From: Planctomycetaceae bacterium
GTDB lineage: Bacteria > Planctomycetota > Planctomycetia > Planctomycetales > Planctomycetaceae
Assembly (NCBI GenBank): GCA_003445035.1
Contig: DLVV01000396.1
Span: 4,754 to 10,485, forward strand
Direction of reading: 5' to 3'
DNA length: 5,732 nt
Part shown: positions 1-5,649 of the stretch, in pieces
Position numbering within the stretch: position 1 is the stretch's first letter
How the letters are laid out: each line of letters begins with the position of its first letter
The notes under the pieces: model-generated
Seen by the model: only the letters and a program-made list of their open reading frames with translations
Told to the model about the DNA's origin: nothing
Databases searched by the model: none
Position numbers and translations under genes: made by a program

Positions 1-120
1 CTGGCCTGCTTCCTGCTCAGCAGCGACTCGGGCGTGATGACCGGTTCGCTGATCGACCAGGCCCAGCGAGTCATCGGCACGCTGTCGATGCCCGACGACA
101 TCACCGGCAAGGATGTCTGA
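1..120 (+). CDS. Short-chain dehydrogenase/reductase (SDR), C-terminal fragment
   Basis: The reading frame is open from the window edge to TGA at 118-120, giving 39 residues. They match the usual end of classical SDR enzymes: a helix (LACFLLSSDSG), then VMTGSLIDQAQRVIG, corresponding to the common 'SD-S--MTGS-ID-DQ-V-G' tail that forms the last strand and subunit interface. SDRs are cytoplasmic NAD(P)-dependent oxidoreductases acting on alcohols, sugars or ketones. The cofactor-binding TGxxxGxG motif and the YxxxK catalytic site lie upstream of the window, so cofactor and substrate cannot be judged. The tail ends with a short polar extension (SMPDDITGKDV). It is followed after 42 bp by the amidohydrolase on the same strand, so co-transcription is likely. 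The family call is fairly firm; the specific function is unknown. Confidence 0.8.
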   Translation: MACFLLSSDSGVMTGSLIDQAQRVIGTLSMPDDITGKDV

Positions 121-162
121 ACAACCCGACCACCGGCCGACACCCCACACGGAATCCCCACC

Positions 163-1350
163 ATGTCCGCAACCGAAACCCGCACCCAGGCCACAGAAAT
201 CCAGGACTGGATCGTCGAGATCCGCCGCCGGCTGCACCGGCATCCGGAGTTGATGTACGAGGAGGTGGAAACCTCCAGGCTGGTCCGCGAAACGCTCGAC
301 GGACTCGGAATCGAATACCGCTCACCGATCGCCAAGACCGGGGTGCTGGGCTGGCTCGGTGACGGCGATGGACCGTGCGTGGCGCTGCGGGCCGACATGG
401 ACGCGCTGCCGATCCACGAGGAGACCGATGTCGAGTTCCGCAGCGAGGTCGACGGCAAGATGCACGCCTGCGGCCACGACTGCCACACCGCGATGCTGCT
501 GGGTGCGGCACGGTTGCTCAAGGAACGCGAGTCGGAAATCCACGGCACCGTCAAGCTGCTGTTCCAGCCGGCCGAGGAAGGCGGAGCCGGAGGAAAACTG
601 ATGTCCGAGGAGGGCGTGCTGGATGATCCGGCCGTCGAGAGAATCTTCGGGCTGCACGTCTGGCCGGAACTCGAAACCGGCCAGGCCGGGTCTCGACCCG
701 GCACCTTCCTGGCCGCCTCCAGCAGCCTCACCATGACCGTCGCGGGCAAGGGCGGGCACGCCGCCATGCCGCACCTGGCCGTCGATCCGGTTCACGCCGC
801 CGCCCAGATCATCACCTCGCTCCAGGGAATCGTCTCGAGGGAAGCCGATCCCCTGAATTCCGGAGTCGTCAGCATCACCGCCGTGCACGGCGGCGAGGCT
901 TCCAACGTGATTCCCCCCGAGGTACAGCTCCGCGGCACCGTGCGGGCGCTCACGATGGACAACCTGGTCTGGATCCAGCAACGGGTCATCGATATCGCCG
1001 CCGGAGTCGCTGCCGCCCACCGCTGTGAAGCCACCACGCTGTTCCCCGGCAACGACTACCCGCCGACGGTCAATGACCCGGCCACGTGGGACTTCGCCCG
1101 CAACGTGGCCGGCAGAATGCTCGGTGACGAACGGATCGAAGAACTCGCTCCGGTGATGGGCGGCGAGGACTTCGCCTACTACACCGAGCGGGTCCCCGGT
1201 TGCTTCGTCGCGCTGGGAATCGCCGACGAACAGAAGGGGACCGGGATCAGCGTGCACCACCCGGAATTCAAGGTCGACGAGGACGCGCTGCCACTGGGCA
1301 CTGCACTGCACGTGCAGTTCGCCATGGAAATGCTCGAGGAACTCCGCTGA
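163..1350 (+). CDS. M20-family metallo-amidohydrolase (hippurate / IAA-amino acid hydrolase-like)
   Basis: A 395-residue protein, normal length for the M20D amidohydrolases that cleave N-acyl or aryl-amino acid amides (hippurate, indole-acetyl-amino acid, N-acetyl-amino acid hydrolases). The family signatures are present in order: LHRHPEL (24-30), RADMDALPIHEE (76-87), HACGHDCHTAMLLG (101-114), FQPAEEGGAGG (134-144), GLHVWP (163-168), GKGGHAAMPH (195-204, start of the lid/dimerisation domain), MGGEDFAYY (332-340) and HHPEF (365-369). By family analogy the metal ligands are C103, H105, E139, H165 and H366, with E138 as general base; all are present. There is no signal peptide, so it should be cytoplasmic. 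The start is forced: the upstream SDR stop is in the same frame and no ATG, GTG or TTG lies between. The Shine-Dalgarno site is poor (only GGA at 151-153). The intact active site argues for a functional hydrolase. The acyl group and amino acid released are unknown. Confidence 0.93.
   Translation: MSATETRTQATEIQDWIVEIRRRLHRHPELMYEEVETSRLVRETLDGLGIEYRSPIAKTGVLGWLGDGDGPCVALRADMDALPIHEETDVEFRSEVDGKMHACGHDCHTAMLLGAARLLKERESEIHGTVKLLFQPAEEGGAGGKLMSEEGVLDDPAVERIFGLHVWPELETGQAGSRPGTFLAASSSLTMTVAGKGGHAAMPHLAVDPVHAAAQIITSLQGIVSREADPLNSGVVSITAVHGGEASNVIPPEVQLRGTVRALTMDNLVWIQQRVIDIAAGVAAAHRCEATTLFPGNDYPPTVNDPATWDFARNVAGRMLGDERIEELAPVMGGEDFAYYTERVPGCFVALGIADEQKGTGISVHHPEFKVDEDALPLGTALHVQFAMEMLEELR
685..702. 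repeat. Perfect 8-bp inverted repeat inside the amidohydrolase gene
   Basis: The arms GCCGGGTC (685-692) and GACCCGGC (695-702) are exact reverse complements separated by 2 nt (TC). In RNA this would fold as about a 7-bp GC-rich stem with a small loop. It encodes AGSRPG in a turn before the lid domain, so protein coding and codon bias may explain it entirely. The inner arm CGGGTC/GACCCG is the same hexamer pair as in the inverted repeat at 5448-5466. There is no T-run after it on either strand, so it is not an intrinsic terminator. Confidence 0.6.
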
Positions 1351-1414
1351 CAGCACCGGCTGGCCCGGACAACACGAACCACCGGATGACCTGCCATCAA
1401 GGAGACAGACACCG

Positions 1415-3094
1415 ATGACTCACCTGAACCGATTGCTGGCCGTGGTGTTGCTGGGACTCGCGATCCAGGCCACGCCCGCCACCGCCGCCAAGCCCATCGA
1501 TCTCTCGCTGCTGGTCGCCGAGGACCACCCGTGCACGTGGCCGAGCGGTTTCCCGATGTTCCAGCTGAAGCACTACCGGCGGATCGGCGCGTTGACGCCC
1601 TACAACATCGACGTGCTGACCATCGACGGCAACACCGGTACGCAGATCGACGTCCCCCCGCACTCGATTCCCCGGCCGGGCAGCGGACTCAAAAACGCCG
1701 GGCCGCTGGGATCGATCTTCACCGAGAAGGTCCCCGCCTGGCAGTTCGGCGGCGAGGCGGTGGTGATCGACGTCAGCCAACTGCTCAATACGACCGAGAA
1801 CGGTGTCAGCAGCCTGATCCAGCCCAGGCACGTGCTGGCCTGGGAGAAAACGCATCGCAAGCTGAGGTTCGGCGATGTGGTGCTGTTTAAAAGCGGCTAC
1901 ACCGACAAGTACTACCGGCCGTTTCCCGCGGGTCGGCGGTTCGTGGCCGACCCGGTCGAGGGCACCGTCCCCGCCTGGCCCGACCCTCACCCCGACACCA
2001 TGACCCTGCTGGGTCAACGCGGCGTCAAGCACGTCGGCTGCGACAGCCCCAGCATGGGCCCGCTGCCGGATTTGGCCGAGCCAACCCATATCGCCGGGCT
2101 GAAGTTCGGGATGATCTTCACCGAGGGCGTCACCCGGCTGAAGCGGGTCAAGCCGGGCAGCTTCTACTGCGTGCTGGGTCCACGCCACGCCAAGGGGATG
2201 TACGGCGAGGGCCGGGCGTTGGCGATTCCTCCCGGAAAGCTGGCCACACGGCTGATCGCCTCGGCCAAGGCCAAGCGGGCCGTCGACCTGTCGGTCATCA
2301 ACGACTCGCAGCTGCCGATCACCTGGACCGGGCCCGGCATCGGCAACCACCGGTACCCCTACATCAAGGTCGACTTCCTCTACGCCGAGAACCTCGACCT
2401 GCAACACCACACTCACATGATGGATGCCCAGGCCGGCACCCACCTGGTCCCTCCGTCCTATGCCCTGCCGACCGACGACTTCGACAACGACGACTACTCG
2501 GACGAAGTTCGCGGGTGGTTGAAGGAGTACCAGAAGCGATTCGGACGGCGGCGGACCAGCTCGGTGACAACCGAGCAAGTGCCACTCGGACAGACCTGCG
2601 GCGAGGCCCGGGTGATTGATGTCCGTGGCCTGGTCGGTTCAACCCGCAAGGAGCAGTGGCCGACCTCGCCGCAAATCACCGTGACCCTGGTGCGGGCCTA
2701 CGAAAAGGCCCACGGGGCCCTGCGGTCCGGCGACGTGGTGCTGTTCCGCACCGGACACATCAAGCAGACGTTCAAGCCACTGCCCGCTGGTGTGGGATGT
2801 GTCTCGGATCCCCTCAACGGCAAGACCGAGGGCTGGCCGGCGGTCACAGCCGAAGTGATCGATTACCTGGATGATCGGGGAATCCGCTGCGTGGGGATCG
2901 ACGCGCCGAGCATCGGCGGAGTCGACGAGAAATCCGCGCTGATGACCTACTGGGCCCTGGGCAGTCGCGGAATGGTGGCCGTCGAGTTCCTGCAGAACCT
3001 CGACAAGCTGCCCGCCAACGCGTACTTCCTGTTCGCAGCGATCCCGATCCGCGGCTGTCACGGCGGACCGGGTCGAGCGATCGCGCTGTATTGA
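1415..3094 (+). CDS. Exported protein with two tandem cyclase-family (kynurenine formamidase-like) domains
   Basis: 559 residues, about twice a normal cyclase-family protein (PF04199 type, about 200-270 aa). Residues 1-25 form a Sec signal peptide (N-terminal R, hydrophobic LLAVVLLGLAI, cleavage near ATAA/K), so it should act outside the cytoplasm. Domain 1 spans about 27-275: IDLSLLV, degenerate metal motif N73-T-G-T-Q77-I-D79-V-P-P-H83, EAVVIDV, GDVVLFKSGYTDKY (153-166), DSPSMG, H225 and E237. Domain 2 spans about 288-559: AVDLSVI, motif Q339-A-G-T-H343-L-V345-P-P-S-Y349, EARVIDV, GDVVLFRTG (439-447), IDAPSIG (495-501), E524 in VEFLQNLDKLP, and the family ending GPGRAIAL. Relative to HxGTHxDxPxH, neither domain is complete; the histidine 12 residues before the conserved Glu is kept in domain 1 (H225) but is Y512 in domain 2. 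An acidic stretch (353-364) is inserted in domain 2. A strong AAGGAG (1399-1404) 10 nt upstream fixes the start. The reaction is unknown; family members hydrolyse cyclic or formyl amides. Confidence 0.85.
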   Translation: MTHLNRLLAVVLLGLAIQATPATAAKPIDLSLLVAEDHPCTWPSGFPMFQLKHYRRIGALTPYNIDVLTIDGNTGTQIDVPPHSIPRPGSGLKNAGPLGSIFTEKVPAWQFGGEAVVIDVSQLLNTTENGVSSLIQPRHVLAWEKTHRKLRFGDVVLFKSGYTDKYYRPFPAGRRFVADPVEGTVPAWPDPHPDTMTLLGQRGVKHVGCDSPSMGPLPDLAEPTHIAGLKFGMIFTEGVTRLKRVKPGSFYCVLGPRHAKGMYGEGRALAIPPGKLATRLIASAKAKRAVDLSVINDSQLPITWTGPGIGNHRYPYIKVDFLYAENLDLQHHTHMMDAQAGTHLVPPSYALPTDDFDNDDYSDEVRGWLKEYQKRFGRRRTSSVTTEQVPLGQTCGEARVIDVRGLVGSTRKEQWPTSPQITVTLVRAYEKAHGALRSGDVVLFRTGHIKQTFKPLPAGVGCVSDPLNGKTEGWPAVTAEVIDYLDDRGIRCVGIDAPSIGGVDEKSALMTYWALGSRGMVAVEFLQNLDKLPANAYFLFAAIPIRGCHGGPGRAIALY

Positions 3095-3118
3095 ACCGAA
3101 CCCGGCAGGATTTCGACG

Positions 3119-4177
3119 ATGGCACAACTGTTTCCCACCACGGTCATCGGCAGCATGCCGCGGCCGCCGTTCGTGATCGACCTGTTTCGATCGGGGTCCC
3201 GGATCGGAGAAAACGATGCCGCGTGGCAACGGCGGATGGACGACGCGGTGCGGTACTGCGTCCATCTGCAGGAACAGGCCGGCATCGACATCGTTTCCGA
3301 CGGCGAGTGGCGACGCGAGACCTACGTCGACGTGATTGCCGAACTGTGCAACGGGTTCGAGTGGATCGAGAGGGAACTGTTCGGTTACCACCAGGTGATC
3401 ACCGAGCAGCTGACTCCCCGCCAGCCGGGCGTGATCGCCGACGAGGCGAAGTTCCTCAAGGAAAACACCGACCAACGGGTGAAGGTGGCACTGCCCTCGC
3501 CCTACCTGATCGGCCAGAGAATGTGGGAACCGGGTCACTCGGAGTCGGCCTACCCGACCCGCGAGGCGTTCTGCGAGGCGGTGGTGCCGGTGTTGCGGGA
3601 CGAACTTCTGGCGATTCGCGACATGGGAGTCGATGTCATCCAGCTCGATGAACCGCACCTGTGCATCCTGGTCGACCCCGAGGTGCGTGCGAAATTCGAG
3701 AATCCCGAGGCGGAGATGCGCAACGCCGTCGACTGGATCAACCAGATCGTCGACGGCGTCGACGGTGTGCAGCTGTCGGTCCACCTGTGTCGCCGCAACT
3801 GGGGACGAAGGGGCTGGGGAGCCGCGGGCGGCTACGAGGCGATCCTCGAACACGTCTCGCGACTCGAGGTCGACCAGTTGATGCTCGAATTCAGCATCCC
3901 GGTCGCCGGCGACATGGCGATCCTGGCCGAATTGCCCCAGCAGGTGCAGGTCGGGCTGGGGTGCGTCGACGTGAGGTTCCCGGACGTGGAGGAGCCCGAG
4001 ACGATCGCCGATCGGGTGGAGACGGCGATCGAACACATCGGTGCCGACCGTCTGACGCTGAATCCTGACTGCGGGTTCGCCCCCGGAAAGGACCACGAGG
4101 TGCCGCTGGACGAGTCGTACGAGAAGCTGAAGAGCCTGGCGGCGGCGGCCGAGTTGTTACGAGGCCGACACGGCTGA
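3119..4177 (+). CDS. Stand-alone MetE catalytic-domain methyltransferase (cobalamin-independent methionine synthase-like)
   Basis: 352 residues matching the C-terminal catalytic barrel of cobalamin-independent methionine synthase, without the N-terminal domain that makes full MetE about 750 aa. Visible motifs: PTTVIGSMPRP (6-16), SDGEWRRE (60-67), QLDEPHL (175-181), VHLCRRNWG (221-229), LEFS (255-258) and LNPDCGFAPG (314-323). The expected zinc/thiol-activating ligands are all present: H222, C224, E257, C318. The HxCRxN...GGYE arrangement resembles core-MetE proteins of the YxjG/YxjH kind. The family transfers a methyl or other alkyl group to a zinc-bound thiol, usually homocysteine; the donor for core proteins is often not folate. 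No signal peptide, so it should be cytoplasmic. It starts 24 bp after the cyclase stop with AGGA at 3107-3110, so translation from the same mRNA is likely. Zinc chemistry is well supported; assignment as a methionine synthase is not. Confidence 0.88.
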   Translation: MAQLFPTTVIGSMPRPPFVIDLFRSGSRIGENDAAWQRRMDDAVRYCVHLQEQAGIDIVSDGEWRRETYVDVIAELCNGFEWIERELFGYHQVITEQLTPRQPGVIADEAKFLKENTDQRVKVALPSPYLIGQRMWEPGHSESAYPTREAFCEAVVPVLRDELLAIRDMGVDVIQLDEPHLCILVDPEVRAKFENPEAEMRNAVDWINQIVDGVDGVQLSVHLCRRNWGRRGWGAAGGYEAILEHVSRLEVDQLMLEFSIPVAGDMAILAELPQQVQVGLGCVDVRFPDVEEPETIADRVETAIEHIGADRLTLNPDCGFAPGKDHEVPLDESYEKLKSLAAAAELLRGRHG

Positions 4178-4208
4178 TCAACCGCGACGCCCGGGCATTG
4201 GCCGAGTG

Positions 4209-5420
4209 CTAGAACGCCGCCCGCAAGATCGACTCGAGATCATCGCGACTGGCTTCCCTGGTGTTGACCCGCAGGATCCTCACCAGGCCCGAGGCGATTT
4301 CGGCAAACACGGGCAACTGCTCCTCGGTCACCCCGACGTCCCGCAGGCGGGACGGGATGCCAATGTCCTCCTTCAGGTCCTCGACGGCCTCCACCCCGGC
4401 CACGGCCGCCTCGTCTCCGGTCATCCCCTCGGTGTCCACACCCAGCAGCGACGCCACCACCGCGAACGTGTCCGGATCGGCCTGTCGGTTGAAATCCATC
4501 ACGTAGGGCAACAGCAACCCGTTGCCCCGCCCGTGGGACGTCTTGACCGCCGAACCGAGCGGATACTCCAGAGCGTGCACGGCAGCGACACCGCTGTTGG
4601 AGAAGCCGATCCCGGCCAGCAACGCCGCCAGCGACATCCCCTCGCGGGCCTCGAGGTCGTTGCCGTCCTCGACAGCCCGCCGCAGGTACTGGCCGACCAG
4701 TTCAATCGCCTTGCCCGCCGTCAGATCGGTCAGCACGAAACTGCCCTGGTAAACCGAACGCTCGCCATCAGGCAACGGGAACCGCTCGTTTGTCACCGCA
4801 GTGAACGCCTCGACCGCGTGGGTCAACGCGTCGATTCCGCTGTCGGCGGTGACATGAACCGGACAACTGACCGTCAGTCGAGGATCGACGACCGAGAGTC
4901 GCGGCCGCAGGAAGTCGCTGAGAATGGCAACCTTGATTCCCCGTTCGGGATCACTCAACACGCTCGCCGCAGTCACCTCCGACCCCGTCCCCGCCGTGGT
5001 TGGCACACAGGCCAGGGGAAACACCGGGCCGGGAACAACACAGTCGCCAAGGTAGTCACTCGGGTGGCCGCCGTGTGCCAGCACGCAGGCGGTGACCTTG
5101 GCCAGGTCCATGTTGCTGCCACCACCCAGCCCCAGCAGCCATCCGGCCTTCGCCTCGCGGGCCGCCTCGGCACACGTCATCGCCAATTCCAGCGGCGGCT
5201 CCGGACATCCCTGAGAAAACACCTCCGATTCGATACCGGCCGCGTCCAGCACCCCTGTCACCTGGTCACACACACCCGCCTCGACAAGCATCTCGTCGGT
5301 CACGACCAGGACCCGGTCCGTTTTGGCTCCCAGTTCATGAAGATGGTCCCCCAGCGAAGCAATCGCATCGACGCCGAAAACGATCCGGCCGGCCGAGTGG
5401 AATGTCCAGGTGGTACGCAT
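4209..5420 (-). CDS. Iron-containing alcohol dehydrogenase (group III; hydroxyacid-oxoacid transhydrogenase-like)
   Basis: 403 residues, typical for group III metal-dependent alcohol dehydrogenases, which interconvert alcohols and aldehydes/ketones with NAD(P) in the cytoplasm. The N-terminal nucleotide-binding half carries VVTDEML (39-45), GLGGGSNMDLAK (97-108) and PTTAGTGSEVT (140-150). The all-helical C-terminal half carries the metal ligands, matching the FucO pattern: D197 and H201 (DALTHAVEAF), H282 (VHALEYPLG) and H296 (SHGRGNGLLLPYVM), with the usual 14-residue gap between the last two. The stretch VYQGSFVLTD...AIELVGQYLRRAVEDGNDLEAREGM resembles hydroxyacid-oxoacid transhydrogenase-like members, but the substrate is not established. 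D42 follows the pattern that favours NAD over NADP in relatives. The start is fixed by AAGGAG on the minus strand (CTCCTT at 5431-5436) 10 nt before ATG. The gene converges on the methyltransferase (31 bp between stops) and diverges from the lipoprotein. Confidence 0.93.
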   Translation of the reverse strand: MRTTWTFHSAGRIVFGVDAIASLGDHLHELGAKTDRVLVVTDEMLVEAGVCDQVTGVLDAAGIESEVFSQGCPEPPLELAMTCAEAAREAKAGWLLGLGGGSNMDLAKVTACVLAHGGHPSDYLGDCVVPGPVFPLACVPTTAGTGSEVTAASVLSDPERGIKVAILSDFLRPRLSVVDPRLTVSCPVHVTADSGIDALTHAVEAFTAVTNERFPLPDGERSVYQGSFVLTDLTAGKAIELVGQYLRRAVEDGNDLEAREGMSLAALLAGIGFSNSGVAAVHALEYPLGSAVKTSHGRGNGLLLPYVMDFNRQADPDTFAVVASLLGVDTEGMTGDEAAVAGVEAVEDLKEDIGIPSRLRDVGVTEEQLPVFAEIASGLVRILRVNTREASRDDLESILRAAF

Positions 5421-5447
5421 CGACGATGAACTCCTTGCTGTCGGATT

Positions 5448-5466
5448 CGGGTCCGTGTGTGACCCG
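5448..5466. repeat. Inverted repeat, 6-bp arms with 7-nt spacer
   Basis: CGGGTC (5448-5453) and GACCCG (5461-5466) are exact reverse complements flanking CGTGTGT. It lies 11 nt upstream (on the minus strand) of the AAGGAG site of the Fe-alcohol dehydrogenase. It could therefore be a DNA operator for that gene or a hairpin in its leader RNA. No T-run follows on either strand, so an intrinsic terminator is unlikely. Arms this short can occur by chance in GC-rich DNA. Confidence 0.45.
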
Positions 5467-5497
5467 GGGCGAGGTATGATCGCGATCGCGCCCGCCT

Positions 5498-5514
5498 GTG
5501 TCCACTCTCGACAC
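5498..5514. repeat. Inverted repeat, 5-bp arms with 7-nt spacer
   Basis: GTGTC (5498-5502) and GACAC (5510-5514) flank CACTCTC. Spacer length and the inner GTCC...GAC sequence match the repeat at 5448-5466; both fit GnGTCC-N6-GACnC over 17 bp, with centres 49 bp apart. This would suit paired binding sites for a dimeric regulator, but the arms are short and this is inference. Confidence 0.4.
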
Positions 5515-5570
5515 GATTGTCCAAGCTGACGCTGGTCGAGAACACGAACCCGTCATAGGATAGATGCCCC

Positions 5571-5589
5571 GGCGGGCTGACAGCCTGCC
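5571..5589 (+). promoter_or_regulatory. Stable hairpin in the lipoprotein leader (first of two)
   Basis: GGCGGGCT (5571-5578) pairs with AGCCTGCC (5582-5589) around a GAC loop: seven Watson-Crick pairs and one G-U. The wobble works only in + strand RNA (it becomes a C-A mismatch on the other strand), favouring a role in the lipoprotein transcript. It sits 60 nt before the ATG. If the weak TAGGAT at 5556-5561 is the -10 box, the hairpin would be almost at the 5' end of the mRNA, a position known to protect transcripts from decay. There is no T-run, so it is not a canonical terminator. Confidence 0.5.
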
Positions 5590-5606
5590 CCGCTGACGGA
5601 CGTCTC

Positions 5607-5622
5607 GGCTCGCACTCGAGCC
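5607..5622 (+). promoter_or_regulatory. Perfect 6-bp hairpin in the lipoprotein leader (second of two)
   Basis: GGCTCG (5607-5612) and CGAGCC (5617-5622) are exact reverse complements around a CACT loop. The hairpin ends 16 nt before the GAGG ribosome-binding site (5639-5642), followed by an unstructured purine/A-rich run (AACAACCGGAAAAGAAGAGG) that should leave the site accessible. With the hairpin at 5571-5589 it makes a two-stem leader. I do not recognise it as any named riboswitch. Confidence 0.5.
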
Positions 5623-5649
5623 AACAACCGGAAAAGAAGAGGCCCGAAC

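Larger units (their letters stand above)
5421..5649. promoter_or_regulatory. Divergent intergenic regulatory region
   Basis: 229 bp with no convincing gene, separating the divergent starts of the Fe-alcohol dehydrogenase and the lipoprotein, so it must hold the promoters of both. Possible + strand -10 boxes are TATGAT (5475-5480, 5/6 to consensus) and TAGGAT (5556-5561, 4/6), but neither has a good -35 box at the right spacing. I could not pick a credible promoter on the - strand. The segment also holds nested self-complementary sequence (GATCGCGATC at 5478-5487, overlapping CGCGATCGCG at 5481-5490), two inverted repeats with 7-nt spacers (5448-5466, 5498-5514) and two hairpins nearer the lipoprotein (5571-5589, 5607-5622). 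Confidence 0.6.

Noticed and set aside
322..1356. A 344-codon open frame on the - strand opposite the amidohydrolase
   Set aside because: The + strand product has every M20 signature; the antisense product has none.
1356..1370. Possible terminator hairpin after the amidohydrolase gene (CCGG...CCGG)
   Set aside because: Only a 4-bp stem and no T-run; it would not end transcription before the cyclase gene.
1397..2578. A 393-codon open frame on the - strand opposite the first cyclase domain
   Set aside because: Antisense to a clear family domain, no recognisable motif and no good ribosome-binding site; explained by GC bias.
3749..3766. Short tandem repeat of GTCGACGG in the MetE-like gene
   Set aside because: It simply encodes VDGVDG in a helix/loop; two copies of a short unit in coding sequence carry no repeat-element meaning.
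2639..4096. A 485-codon open frame on the - strand across the cyclase and MetE-like genes
   Set aside because: It spans two well-supported + strand genes and the gap between them, and its composition (rich in H, R, D, V, G) is that of an antisense shadow; no motif is visible.
4206..5429. A 407-codon open frame on the + strand covering the whole Fe-alcohol dehydrogenase gene
   Set aside because: It is antisense to a gene with complete family motifs; its product is low-complexity (rich in R, H, Q, G) with no recognisable domain. High GC at third positions removes stops from the opposite strand.
5481..5490. CGCGATCGCG containing GCGATCGC, the octamer abundant in cyanobacterial genomes (HIP1)
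   Set aside because: I noticed only this occurrence, and the gene content gives no other cyanobacterial sign; a single 8-mer in GC-rich DNA is not evidence.
5556..5561. TAGGAT as a definite -10 promoter box for the lipoprotein gene
   Set aside because: Only 4/6 to consensus, and the hexamer 17 bp upstream (TGGTCG, 5533-5538) is a poor -35; kept only as a possibility in the discussion of the leader.
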